Shown: positions 45,739-57,389 of the stretch, one piece after another | Numbering within the stretch: position 1 is the stretch's first letter | Layout of the letters: each line of letters starts with the position of its first letter | NCBI RefSeq assembly: GCF_007565055.1 | Contig: NC_044557.1 | Span: 77,696,595 to 77,760,594, forward strand | Length of the DNA stretch: 64,000 bases | Source: Rhinopithecus roxellana | Lineage: Eukaryota; Chordata; Mammalia; Primates; Cercopithecidae | Direction: 5' to 3' | Translations under genes and position numbers: made by a program | Notes under the pieces: generated by a model | Databases searched by the model: none | Seen by the model: only the letters and a program-made list of their open reading frames with translations | Told to the model about the DNA's origin: nothing

Positions 45739-46023
45739 ATTTGAGACAGAATCTTGCTCTGTCGCCCAGGCTGGAGTGGAGTGGACAGATCTTGGCTCAC
45801 TGCGACCTCTGCCTCCAGGGTTCAAGTGATTCTCCAGCCTCAACCTCCCAAGTAGCTGGAATTACAGACATGCACCACCACGCCCGGCGAATTTTTATAT
45901 TTGTAGTTGAGACAGGGTTTCACCATGTTGACCAGGCTGTTCTCGAACTCCTGAACTCAAGTGATCCGCCCGCCTCGGTTTCCCGAAGTGCTGAGATTAC
46001 AGGCATGAGCCACTGCGCCTGAC
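45739..46023 (-). mobile_element. AluS, full length, with target-site duplication
   Basis: Reverse-complement Alu from 'tttgagacagaatcttgctc' to 'gccactgcgcctgac'. The direct repeat 'ctcttcaaatatata' occurs at 45632-45646 and 46024-46038 and encloses both the TATC tract and the Alu. It lies 877 bp upstream of exon 2 in transcript terms and is sense to CSMD3. Confidence 0.95.
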
Positions 46024-46038
46024 CTCTTCAAATATATA

Positions 46039-46552
46039 ATATTCTGTAGCATATTGTGTAATGTAAAAATCTAAGATTAATACAACAGTAAGAGAAGATG
46101 GTCCCCGTCTTTATGTAGACTACATGCTAATAAAGTTTGCATTTAGAGATAGTTAAACAGGATCAGAAGTTCTCATGAGAACCTCTTCACCCAGATGTTA
46201 TTATCTTCATCTGTGAGTCCTACAGGAAGCCGAAGTGCCAGAAAGCTGTAAATCAGAGATGATAAGCTACTTTGAGGGAAAGAACTCCATACTACCCAAA
46301 GTATCTATGTTTGGAACTAGGCATAGAAATGCAGGAAATTTAGGGCTTCTTTCTTTGGGAAAAAATGATTATATTTTATGTAAGTATGGATACTTTTTAA
46401 AGTAACAGGACTGCTGAATGGAAGTCCTCAGAAGCCAGAGTTGTAGATTGTGGCAGATAGTGGCTGATTTGGGATGCTGCATTTATTCCACGTTCTTTTC
46501 ACAATAGCACCTTGTTTTTGCCAGGGGAGCCATTTCTCTACTAAACAGGTAA

Positions 46553-46558
<6 letters not shown>
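46039..46558. other. Intron 1 sequence; unnamed old repeat begins
   Basis: The part from about 46430 ('gattgtggcagatagtggct', 'cacaatagcaccttg') looks like one half of an old repeat. It appears to continue beyond the truncated Alu at 46679 ('ctgactccagtgatgagaaatg', 'ggctgaccaatataatcc'). I cannot name the family. Confidence 0.35.
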
Positions 46559-46593
<35 letters not shown>

Positions 46594-46678
46594 ATGGAGT
46601 CTTGCTCTGTCGCCTAGGCTGGACTACAGTGGCGTGATCTCGTCTCACTGCAACCTCTACCTCCTGGGTTCAAGTGGC
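46559..46678 (-). mobile_element. Severely 5'-truncated Alu with T34
   Basis: Uninterrupted T34 (46559-46592), then only about 85 bp of the Alu right arm ('gatggagtcttgctctgtcg' to 'ctacctcctgggttcaagtgg'), ending abruptly. Sense to CSMD3. Confidence 0.92.
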
Positions 46679-47639
46679 CAAAACAGCTATATACTTTGGA
46701 GCAGCTGACTCTGCTGACTCCAGTGATGAGAAATGTGGCTCAGGGCTAGGCTGACCAATATAATCCTATCCTCTGAGCAAAATTTAGTACAGGGATCTTT
46801 TCCTACATCTTACCATATGGCAAAGTCTTAAGCCTGGGATATTCAGTATGTTTATGTGATATAAAGCATAGTTCTTGTTATCATTTTGTCTCTTTGTAAA
46901 TTGACCAAGAAGTTGGATCAGGTAGAAGAGGTTTTAAAAAAAAAATCAATGTTTGTGTATATTCAGATAATTTTGCTCATGCACCAAAAGTCAAATAGGG
47001 CATTTTATGATTTTCAAAAATAAATAAATAACTAAAAGGTCTCTTTTTAAATTGCTTCTTGCAGAGCAATTACTTTGAAGCCTTAGGTTAATTAGCTATC
47101 ACCCATTTCTATTAGTTTTCTGCCTGAACAGCTTCCAATTTGAACTTCATAACTAAAGGCAAGCGTGAGTCCCTTCAGCTACCATCTGATCTATGGGCTG
47201 TTTTATATACTCTCAAGCCCCATAACCCTGATAGTTTTAAAAAAGGACATATGTCTTAAAATAACATGCTCAGCTTTGTCCACTCATTCTTCAAGGGCCT
47301 GCTGATTCATGCATTTCAAGTACTTTTATTTTTAAACAAATTAGGAATTACACCTATATTTAAACTTCCTTATCTGTATTATTCTTTTTATTTTTGTTTT
47401 TGTTTATCACGAAGTTAGATTAAACATAGCATTATTCTCTATAATAAAGTACATTTTTTTCCAAAAAGGAGGTTTACATTTTCCACTTTAAAAATTTGAA
47501 AATCAGAAGTAAACATCATAAAGCAAAATATCTTCCCTCATTCTTTTATGCTTCACAGTGCTGGTCATTTTTAACAGTGCAGTGTTTATCTTACTAGGCC
47601 TTTCCTAGGCACAAGCAGATATGCATTTATATTATTTTT
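46679..47639. other. Intron 1 sequence, old repeat remnant then nothing
   Basis: Up to about 46880 probably continues the unnamed repeat split by the Alu. 46880-47639 has no recognisable content. Confidence 0.35.
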
Positions 47640-48115
47640 CAAATGATGTCAGTCATATTATGCATATTTTTCTGAATTGTTATATCTATTTTAAAAAATC
47701 ACTGGCATTATTCTGGGTACAAATGTATACTTCTACTACATTCTTCTTTGAAAGACTTTATAGCTACACAGCATATAGTATGCCTATAGTATAATTTATT
47801 TTACCATTCTCCTAATGATAACTTCATTTTTATGGTTACAAAGGTCTAATGAACAACTTTGTAAAAACAGTTTTGTACACATATCCTTGTACAAAGTATA
47901 TATCCTTTGTGCACAAAAGGCATATATCCTTGTGCACTTGATTGATACCTCCCGAGGTGGAATCCCAGAAATGGGGTTGCTGAAAATTTATATAGATACA
48001 GTGAAACCATACTTAATCCATATGAAAATTTATGTTTCTAGCACCATTGTATGAAGTGTTTTTTAACCTCAACCCTAATTCTGTCAACACTAGATATTTT
48101 TGAAAGGCAAATTTT
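47640..48115 (-). mobile_element. Old L1M (L1MC/ME-like) ORF2 fragment
   Basis: Reverse-complement L1M wording: 'ttattttaccattctcctaatgata', 'aatgaacaactttg', 'atatccttgtacaaagtata', 'gaggtggaatcccagaaatggggttgctg', 'attctgtcaacactagatattttt'. There is a local near-triplication of 'atatccttgtgcac' at 47880-47940. Confidence 0.65.
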
Positions 48116-48470
48116 GTTTTTTATTTTTGCTTTTTAAGAAATTTTATCATGTTTATTTGAAGTTTACAACTTGATGCTGTGGAATACATACAGAGAGTAA
48201 AGTGGTTACCGTCATGAAATAGATTAATGTAGCTATCATGTCACATAGTTACTATTTTGTGTGACAAGAGCAGCTAAAATATACTTATTTAACAAAAATT
48301 CTTACTACAATACAGTTTCATTAACTTTAGTCCTAATGTTGCACATTAGGCCTCTAAACTTTTTCATCTTACATATCAGCTATATGACCTACAGCTCCCC
48401 ACCTTCTCTTCCCCTTACTCCTGCTCATCCATGGAAATCACTCTTTCATTGCCTATCTGAGTGTACTAAG

Positions 48471-48720
48471 ATTTTTTTTTTTTTCTTTGAGATGGAGTTT
48501 TGCTCTTGTTGCCCAGGCTGGAGTGCAATGGTGCAATCTCGGCTCACCACAACCTCCGTCTCCCAGGTTCAAGCAATTCTCCTGCTTCAGCCTCCCTAGT
48601 AGCTGGGATTACAGGCATGTGCCACCACACTCAGCTAATTTTGTATTTTTAGTAGAGAATGGGTTTTTCCATGTTGGTCAGACTGGTCTTGAACTCCTGA
48701 CCTCAGGTGATCCACCCACT
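48471..48720 (-). mobile_element. Alu (S-type), 5'-truncated, nested in L1
   Basis: T-rich tail, then 'gagatggagttttgctcttg' to 'ctcaggtgatccacccact', where L1 sequence resumes ('tgcagtatttttatttttg'). About 40 bp of the Alu 5' end is missing. Confidence 0.92.
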
Positions 48721-48829
48721 TGCAGTATTTTTATTTTTGTGTCTGGCTTATTTCACTTAGCATAATGTCCTCTAAGTCCATCCAGGTTGTAGCACATGGT
48801 GGGATTTCCCTTTTTAAGGCTGAATAAGA

Positions 48830-48831
<2 letters not shown>

Positions 48832-48866
<35 letters not shown>
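48832..48866 (+). repeat. (GT)n microsatellite inside L1
   Basis: About 17 GT units. A second shorter (GT)5 lies at 48940-48949 within a partial tandem duplication of the flanking L1 text ('cctttttaaggctgaata' at both 48809 and 48909). Confidence 0.92.
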
Positions 48867-48872
<6 letters not shown>

Positions 48873-49720
48873 TATTCCATTGTGTATATATAAAAAGGGA
48901 TATATATCCCCTTTTTAAGGCTGAATAGGATTCCATTTTGTGTGTGTGTATGTATACACACATATTTCATTTTCTTTATCAATTGATCTCTCAATGTATA
49001 TCTAGGTTGTTTCCACATTTTGACTATTGTGAATAACGCTGCAAAAAACTTGGGAGTGCAGATATTTTTACAAGGTGGTTATTGTATCTCATTTTGGTAT
49101 ATACCTGGAAGAGGAGTTGCTGTGTCATATAGTGATTCTATTAATATAATATGTTTAATTTCTTTAGGAACCTCCATACTGTTTTTTCATAGGCTGTGCT
49201 AATCTACATTCCCACCAATAGTGTACTAGGGTTTCCTTTTCTCCACATCCCTGATAACACTTGTTATTTCTTGTCTTTTTGATAATAATCACACTTACAG
49301 GCATAAGGCAATATCTTATAGTGGTTTAAATTTGCATTTCTCGAAAGATTAATGATGGTGAGCATCTCTTCATATACCTTTTTGCCATTTTTATATCTTC
49401 TTTGGAGAAATGTCTGTTCGGGTCTTTTGCCCATTTTTAAAATCAGGTTACTGTTTTTTCTGCTATTGAGTTATAAGAATTCTTTATAATTCTGGATATA
49501 TTAACTCCTTAACAAAAATGTAGTTTGAAAATATTTTTTCATAGTCCATAAGTTGCCTATTATTTTGTTGATTGTTTCCTTTATCGTTCTGAATGTTTTT
49601 AGTTTAATGTTGTTCTGTTGGTTTACTTTTGCTTTTGTAGCTTGAGCTTTTTGGAGCGATATCAAAATTAATTGTCAAAGCCAATGTCAAGAGGCTAAAA
49701 CGCAAATTTTGCAAGGCAAA

Positions 49721-51019
49721 AAAAAGTTATGATACTATTTTCTTTTGCATTTCTCTGATAATTATTAAGTAGTTACTCTTGTAATTGCTATTGTAATTTC
49801 TCTGATTACTGTTAAGATTACTATTATGATTCACTTAGAATCTATATTTGTCTTTGTAAATACATTTCTAAATGAAACAACTTTGGTTATTCTTGTTCAT
49901 TGTCCTCATAAATTCACAATTCCTTATTGTTCTTTATAGTACGTGAGGAACATCACTTCCTTTTTCTCTTGTCTCCTCTGATAATTGTTTTCCTATATTC
50001 ATTCATCTATCATCACATATTTCATGCCTTAAGGGTAAAATGATACAAAGAACAGTTTCCCAGCTCGTCTTCTGGGAGCTGACAATCTAAAACATGAGAT
50101 AGCTGGACATTTAGGCCATTGCTATGAAATACAGAAAGTATTATGATTCGTGTGTGCACACTTTGCTATGAGAACACATAGAAAAAAAACTAAATCTAGA
50201 TAAGTAAGTATGTAGTATATGGAAAACTGCCCTCAAAAGCTGGCTTTGCAACTTTTCATAGATTCATGTTTTACAATTTCTAAATGTCTTATGTTTTTCA
50301 GACCTTATCCTTTAATGTGCACTTAAAATTAAACAGTTTATTTACACTTGAAAAGTAACTAAATTTTACGTGACTTGTGTCTCATTGTCATCAAGAGTTT
50401 GATTAACAATATTGATTTCAAAAAACATCAGGCCCATATTTCACCTTTACTACTCAGCAAGAAATAATGCAATGACTATATGTATAGTAGTAGTTTAATG
50501 ATGTTTTAATTTTTTGAGAGTGCTAAGGTTTCTGACAAGCAACATTCACACCTGTGTTTACTTTTTCCAGTCATCTTCACAAAACACTGCAATTGAGCTT
50601 CTGTGACCAATTATGTTGACATGACTCTTGCAAAAATTACTCATGACCTTTCCATTTTCAAAATCACTTCTTTTTTGAAAAAAATGTTTTTGTCATCTTT
50701 GTGCATTTGTTATGGCTAATTGTTGTTATTTCTTGGAAATCTTTTCTTATTGTTTCCATGATTATGTCCTGCTTTCCTAATCTCATGAACTTCTCCCAAA
50801 ACCACTCCTTTACTAGATTTCTGTCTTCATCTGTCTTCTCTACTTTGCAGGCTTCTTGGCAACCACAGACATAGCTGTAAGCAATACTGGTGACCATAAA
50901 AGAGGCATATCTTCATTTATCTATTTCCATCCCTTTGCTATATATCTCTGTGTAGATGTAGCATACTATGCAGAAACTAGTCATCCGTGTCCTCTGGGAT
51001 TCTTTGCTTATCCTCAAAT
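49721..51019. other. Intron 1 sequence, nothing firm
   Basis: AT-rich. From about 50520 the text ('cagtcatcttcacaaaacac', 'catctgtcttctctactttgc') may be the upstream part of the following L2, but I cannot confirm it. Confidence 0.35.
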
Positions 51020-51745
51020 CTCGTTAGTTCATTCTATCAACTGTCTCTTAAATCTATCTCTAGCCCCCTCTTTGTTTTTCTATTCTAAATCCTGTGGATT
51101 TGATTTAATTCTTCCTCATTTCCTGCATCCTATCCTATTTTAAGAGCAATGAATCTATCCTGCTAGACTTCTTGCATTTGCCCATCTATTCAGGTCCCCA
51201 CGTTGCTGTTAAAGTCATTTGTACAACAAACAAACCCAATCTTGTCACTTCCTTATTCAATAGCATTCTTTGGCTACTCCTTATTGTCAATATAAAGTCC
51301 GCACTTCTCTCCATGTACCTTGTATAAAAGATAACTGATTTTTGTTTTTATTTTGCTAAACCATATTCCATTTTTAATTTGGAGTACTAAACTGGATTCT
51401 TAAATTTCTTGAAGCTGACCTAGGAATAGTTCTTTGGAGTTTACTAACCACTTCTTCTTCTAGACGGAGGAAGGAGTGGGGCACACATATATACCTGCTC
51501 ATTAGAGTCCTCAACATATTCAATCACTTACTAGATATTAAGGTAAAGTGTCACTTGTCATTTATCTTTTGCTTCTCTTTATTGATACTTCCGTTTCTAA
51601 TATTTATTATTTACAATGTAATTTTTTATGAATGTTTTTCCTAAGGCTTTCAGAAATTTGCCTTTATGCCATTGTGGTTTGGGCAAAGCCTGACATTCAG
51701 TAGAAATTCAGTAAGCACTTTTTGACTGAATAAATACTTTCATCT
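51020..51745 (+). mobile_element. L2 LINE 3' end
   Basis: Order matches the L2 3' region: 'caactgtctcttaaatctatctc', 'ttgctgttaaagtcatttgt', 'cccaatcttgtcacttcct', 'aatagcattctttggctactcc', 'tgtcaatataaagtccgcac'. It ends in an L2-type tail 'cagtagaaattcagtaagcac..tgactgaataaat'. Antisense to CSMD3. Confidence 0.7.
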
Positions 51746-52029
51746 ACTATTTATTGGTCCAAACCAAATGACTCTCCAAATTTCCACACTGAGGAAACTC
51801 AGAGACAAATAGGGTTAGTATTATAATTTTGGGCAAATTTTTGAATAACAGATTTTTGTAAAGATTTGGGGTGAGTGCATGTAACTTGTAAATTTCATAT
51901 TGATTGAAATGAAAAGCTACATATTCATAAGAAGAACTTATAATACTGAGGAACAATTTTTTTTGCATAATCCCAATTATGCAGTATTTTACATAAACAT
52001 TTGAAAATAATATATCCTCAGACAGGCTT

Positions 52030-52818
52030 TTTTAAAAAATGTGTTTAATATAAATACAATAAATATATAAAATGTGCATCAAATTAATGTACATACATGA
52101 AAAATTTAATAATTACAAACTGAAAACTTATGCTACCAGTAAGTATATCAAAAACTAACACTGTCACAACTTTTTACAATGCCTTCATTAGTTTTAATCA
52201 CAATATCTTTCATTACTCATCAAAGTGACCATTATCCTCAGATTTGTGTAATTTTCTAAACTTTTACTCATAAATTTATTACATATGTATGCATTTCTAT
52301 CCTGAAGTCATGATGAAATTCTCCTATCTTCTCAAATTGTATTGGTTTACTTATCACATCCACATTAGGAACACATAATTTTTGGTGGTGGGAGAGAGGG
52401 ATAGAGATTAATTTATTTTCTATTTAGATATCCAAATTACCCAGAACCATTTATAAAAAAGACACTCTTTTTGACCCATACTTCAGTTTGTCATAAATTA
52501 AACATGGGTTTTTGTGTAGGCCTGTTTCGAGATGTTCTGTTCCATTGGTCTATACCACACTATCTTAACTAGCTTCATAATGAGCTAATTGTTATATTTG
52601 GTAGTGAAAGTCCTTCAGCATCATTCTTTTTCTTCAAAACTGCTCTCGCTTTTTAAAAGTTTAGCATTTACATACGCATTTTAGAATCAATTTACAAAAT
52701 AAACTGCTAAAATTTTGATTGGGATTATTTTGATTCTATAGATAAACTGGGGAGAGCTAACATTTTGCCATATTGAGATTTTCAATGCATTATTATTATA
52801 AAAACCTTCATTTATACT
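52030..52818 (-). mobile_element. Old L1M ORF2/3' fragment
   Basis: Reverse-complement L1M: 'agatatccaaattacccagaaccatttataaaaaag', 'gttctgttccattggtctat', 'accacactatcttaactagct', 'ttttgattgggattattttgattctatagataaa', 'ttgccatattgagattttc'. The first 350 bp are less certain. Interrupted at 52820 by an Alu. Confidence 0.75.
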
Positions 52819-52819
52819 G

Positions 52820-53119
52820 TTTTTTTTTTTTTTTTTTTTTTTTTTTTTGAGGTAGAGTCTCACTTTGTGCCCAGACTGGAGTGCAGTGGTGTGATCTCAA
52901 TTCACTGCAACCTCCACTTCCTCGGTTCAAGTAATGCCTCAGCCTCCTGTGTAGCTGGGATTACAGGTGCCCGCCACCATACCCGGCTAATTTTTGTATT
53001 TTAGACAAGGTTTCACCACGTTGGCCAGGCTGGTCTGGAACTCCTGACCTCAAGTGTTCTTCACCCACCTCAGCATCCCAAAGTGCTTGAATTATGGGCA
53101 TGAGCCACCATGCCCAGCT
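52820..53119 (-). mobile_element. AluS, full length
   Basis: T29 tail (52820-52848), then 'gaggtagagtctcactttgt' to 'catgagccaccatgcccagc'. Small deletions ('tgtgcccagac', 'gtattttagacaagg'). Sense to CSMD3. Confidence 0.93.
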
Positions 53120-54003
53120 CTATGACTGGCTTACATTTTTTAATTTAGAGAAGTCCTTTTGACCATCTTACCCCATTTCAGTGACTATTACTTTACCCTC
53201 ATTCAGTTTTTGAAGCCCTAATCACTGTCTGAAATTATTAGTTTCATGAGATTTGAGGCCTTGCCTATATTATTATATCCTCAAGGCTTAGTGTAATTCA
53301 CTGTAGACATTGAACACTCTTCAATAAAAGAGAATGAATAGATAAATGGTAAAATAATATAACCAAATGGCTCAAATTACTCAATTGTTATTCAAACTAC
53401 TATTATTTTACCAGTGGCCAACAAATTACCTACTGGATTATCCAATAATATAAACTCCTCAATCTATTTGCAGCTCCAAATTTGCTCAAGGCTCAACCTG
53501 ATCCTATTAGAATAAAGTTTAATGTGTTTTGATTAACTGAAGGACCACAGCAGATACTTTGCACTATAAGTTTTCAAAATGACCTCATTTGCATTACTCA
53601 TAAATTAACAACATGAATGTACTTATAAAAAGTATCTTTTTAACTAAACCAAAAACACTTTTCAGAGTCAAGGGAAATAGTGGGTAAAACAACATAAATT
53701 TTATTCACATGTTCTTTTATAGATGTTTATATATCAAATTATTTGGGCTACTAACATTTTAGCAATAAAAGAAAAACCTAAGCACTGAATGTTAATTTAA
53801 ATTAATTTCTTTTGAATGCTTGCTTTTGTCACTAGAAAATAAATATAAAAGATGATACATTTTTAAATTGTAAAATTATGTATGTTCCTCCAAAAGTTTC
53901 TCCAGTAACTTTCTTCTTTTTATCACTAACCAATATTTCTATTGTGTTTTATCAATACATGAATGAATGAATACTATATTTTACGGTTAATAAGAGGGAA
54001 TCA
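53120..54003. other. Intron 1 sequence, L2 scrap
   Basis: 53225-53345 resembles an L2 3' tail ('tgaggccttgcctatattat', 'cactgtagacattgaacactcttcaataaaa'). The remainder has nothing recognised. Confidence 0.35.
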
Positions 54004-54008
54004 GTCTT

Positions 54009-55636
54009 TTGACATGGTTTGGCTGTGTCCCCACGCAAATCTCATCTTGAACTTGAGAGAGATGATTTAGGATATCTGGTGGAAGAAATTTCTAAGCAGC
54101 AAAGCATTCAAGCGGTGACTTGGGTGCTGTTAAAGGCATTCAGAAGGGAAGCAGACCATAAAGGTTCACAAAATTTGCAGCCTGACAATGTGATAAAAAA
54201 GAAAAACCATTTTCTGAGGAGAAATTCAAACTGGCTGCAGAAATTTGCGTAAGTTACGTGGACAGAATGTGAATCCTCAACATAATGGGGAAAAGGTATC
54301 CAGGGCATGTCGGAAGACTTCATGGCAGCCCCTCCTATTAAGGGCCTTAAGACTTAGGAGAAAATGGTTTCATGGGCTGGGCCTAGGGTCTCTGTGCTGT
54401 GTGCAGCCTCAGGACTTAGTGCTCTGTGCCCCAGCTGCTCCAGCCATGACTGAAAGGGGACAACGTAGACCTTGGTGCATCGCTTCAGAGAATGGAAGCC
54501 CCAAGCCTTGGCAGTTCCATGTGGTGTTGAGCCTGAGAGTGCACAGAAGTAAAGAACTGGGGTTTGGGAACCACCACCTAGAATTCAGAAGATGTATGGT
54601 AACACCTGGCTGCCCAGCCAAAGTTTTCTGCATGGGCAGAGTCTTCACGGAGAACCTCTGCTAGAGAAGTGCATTAAGAAATGTGGTGTTGGAGCCCCCA
54701 CATAGAGCCCCTACTGGGGCACCACCTACTGGAGCTATGAGAGAGGGCCGCCATCCTCCAGACCACAGAATGGTAGATCCACTGAAAGACTGCACCGTTC
54801 CCCTGGAAAAGTCACAAAAATTCAATATCAGCCCATGAAAGCGGCCAGGAGGGAGGCTGTACCCTGCAAAGCCACAGGGGTGGAACTGCCCAAGACCATG
54901 GGAACCCACATCTTGCATCAGCATGACCCAGATAGGAGACATGTAGTCAAAGGAGATCATTTTGGAGCTTTAATATTTGACTGCCCTTTTGGATTTTGGA
55001 CTTGTATGGGGCCTGTAGCCCCTTTGCTTCTGCCAAGTCCTCCTATTTGGAACAGCTGTATTTACCCAATGCCTGTACCCCCATTATATCTAGGAAGTAA
55101 CAAACTTGCTTTTGATTTTACAAGCTCAAAGACAGAAGGGACTTGCCTTGTGCCAGATGAGACTTTGGACTATGGACTTTTGAGTTAATGCTAAAATGAC
55201 TTAAGATTTGAGGAGACTGTTGGAAAGGCAAGATTGGTTTTGAAATATGAAGACATGATATTTGGGAGGGACCGGGGCAGAATGATAAGATTTGACTGTG
55301 TCCCCACCCAAATCTCATCCTGAATTCCCACATGTTGTGGGAGGGACCCAGTGAGAGGTAGTTGAGTCATGCGGGCAGGTCTTTCTCATGCTGTTCTCAT
55401 GATAGTGAATACGTCTCAGAAGAACTAATGGCATTGTAAGGGGGGTTTCTCTGCACAAACTCTTCTCTTTACCTGCTGCCATCCATGTAAGATGTGACTT
55501 TCTCCTCCTTGCCTTCCACCATGATTATGAGGCTTCCCCAGCCATGTGAACCTGTAAGTTCATTAAACCTCTTTCTTTTGTAAATTGCCGAGTCTTGGGT
55601 ATGTCTTTATCAGCAGGATGAAAACAGACTAATACA
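54009..55636 (+). mobile_element. THE1/MST-type MaLR provirus, 5' LTR mostly deleted
   Basis: Begins with about 43 bp of LTR start ('gacatggtttggctgtgtcc'), then jumps straight to MaLR internal sequence (54053-55282, including the familiar 'aggcaagattggttttgaaa' and a purine-rich tract before the LTR). It ends with a 3' LTR. Five-base target duplication GTCTT at 54004-54008 and 55637-55641, the size expected for ERVL-MaLR. Internal ORFs of 77-139 codons are non-coding MaLR text; no gag, protease or pol is preserved. Antisense to CSMD3. Confidence 0.93.
55283..55636 (+). repeat. MaLR 3' LTR (THE1/MSTA-like)
   Basis: 354 bp from 'tgataagatttgactgtgtc' through 'gtgttctcatgatagtgaat'-type text, 'cctgctgccatccatgtaag' and 'cattaaacctctttctttt' (polyadenylation region) to 'aaaacagactaataca'. 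A short deletion near the start ('catcctgaattcccacatg') removes about 15 bp of the consensus. Confidence 0.93.
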
Positions 55637-55641
55637 GTCTT

Positions 55642-57389
55642 ACGCTCAAGTTTCTCAGTCTATTCCTCATCCCGTAATTCCCCATTGATGAAAAGAGTTG
55701 TGTGGTAGAAAAGAGTTCTATATGCAGTCATTGTAGAAAAAGTATTGGAATTCAGTGCCACAAGAGTTTGTTTAGGCAAACTCACCTGCTATCTCCTAAA
55801 AGGGTCTCCCAGTCCCAGAAAGTTTCCTAAGTGAATGTGTCATAATTCCAAGTGTAGATCTTAGCCTCAGATTATGAGAAAATGGAATAAGTGACAGAGG
55901 GTGAGGAGTCTGTCCATCAGGGTAGACTTACAATAAATAAACTCACAGAGTGTGAGATGAAAAACTACAGTGCCAATATTTCTTCCTAACATATTGCTCT
56001 ATATAGCAAATCCAAATAAGAAGACATCTTAAATTATATGATATTTAAAATTAATTTAGAAAAAACAAGTAAAAAACACCTCTTTTAAATAAGACAGATT
56101 ATGTGTACATTTCAAATGTTTCATAGCACCTAACTTGGCTAGTTTTTCATGGTTATCTCCAGAATGCAGTGGTATTTACCTTATGGGATATAATTACAAT
56201 AAGTAATGCTAATGTTCACATCTTAGACTCCACATTTTACAGTTTAATAAGTGAAAAAGTCTCCTTGTTTCTGACACAGTCTTTCTTTGAACATGTTGAT
56301 AGAGTTCAGTTGGCTATAAATCCAGCTGACCCAGATGCCATTTTGTCTTCTTAAAGTGACCATGTTGTTACATTAATTATATTAATATCCTTAATATGTT
56401 GATTTATTGGTTTGATTGTGAGAGAACAATCTGCTTTCCATTATTTCTAGTTTTTTTTTTTTCTGATGATCCTCACTATAACATCTACAATGATAATAAC
56501 ACAGTTTTTTTTTTTTTAAATCAGGGTAACTGATTTGTCTACAAATTAAACAACAAGAAGCAACAGCAAAAGCTGCCTCCAGAATATTCATTTATTCTGA
56601 AATTTCTATTGTCAAGGAACATATATTATTTCATGAAATCTCTACAATAAGCTTGTGGGTACATATTAGTAGACTCTACATTTTAAAGGTGAAGAAATGT
56701 GTAAGTGTTTTATCTATAAAACTTATTTGTGTATGTCTCTTCATTTGGATCTCTGAATTATTAACTAATACAAATTATCTGCTTCTATTAAGTAAACTTT
56801 ATTTCAGACATTTATGCCACTGTGTTCTTCTGATTTTATTAAGTTTCTTATTTTCACACAAAATTAATTCTATACAGTTCAGACAATTAATTTTATAAAG
56901 TTTATAACCCATTCTAAATTCATGAGAATGACATTTTAAGCTTTTTACCTTCAAACCTTTTGATATTTGAGTCAATTCAGTCTTATATATTATAGGAAAA
57001 ATCTAGGAATCACTCAATAAAAATATGGCATTAGTGGTAGAAATACAAATTAACTCAGAAAGCAAAAATTATTTCCTTAGGTTGTACCTAAGTTTGAAAG
57101 TTTGAGAATGAATATGAGGAATTATGTCAAACATAATTGAATAGCTTCAAAAAGTCTAAGTCCCAGCTGGATTTCCCACTGCCACCCAAGAGCTTATATA
57201 AAATACAACTGACTTATAAAAACTAAAGTATTTCAAATTAGAGAGTAGTATTTTTCTGTGATTTTCTTTATTTTTTCAATTGGACAGCTGACATCCCGCT
57301 GTTAGGAGAACATTTTCTCATTTTATGAGACTATATGCAGAATAGGAAAATTAGTGATAATGTATTACTTTTTATTGAATAAAATGACT
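55642..57389. other. Intron 1 sequence, nothing recognised
   Basis: 1.7 kb with T-runs at 56451-56461 and 56506-56517. ORFs of 61-81 codons are background. Confidence 0.35.

Larger units (their letters stand above)
48116..49720 (-). mobile_element. L1M (L1MA/MB-type) 3' half, carrying an Alu and a GT repeat
   Basis: Minus-strand L1: 3' UTR at 48116-48470, interrupted by an Alu. It continues with 'gtctggcttatttcacttagcataatgtcct', 'gttgtttccacattttgactattgtgaataa', 'ggaacctccatactgttttt', 'ctttttgataataatcacac' and 'ggagaaatgtctgttcgggtc', to about 49720 ('attgtcaaagccaatgtcaagagg'). No intact frame. Sense to CSMD3. Confidence 0.9.

Noticed and set aside
54019..55188. Several ORFs of 77-139 codons as a retroviral or host gene
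   Set aside because: They lie in MaLR internal sequence, overlap on both strands, have no recognisable domain, and follow non-coding MaLR text.
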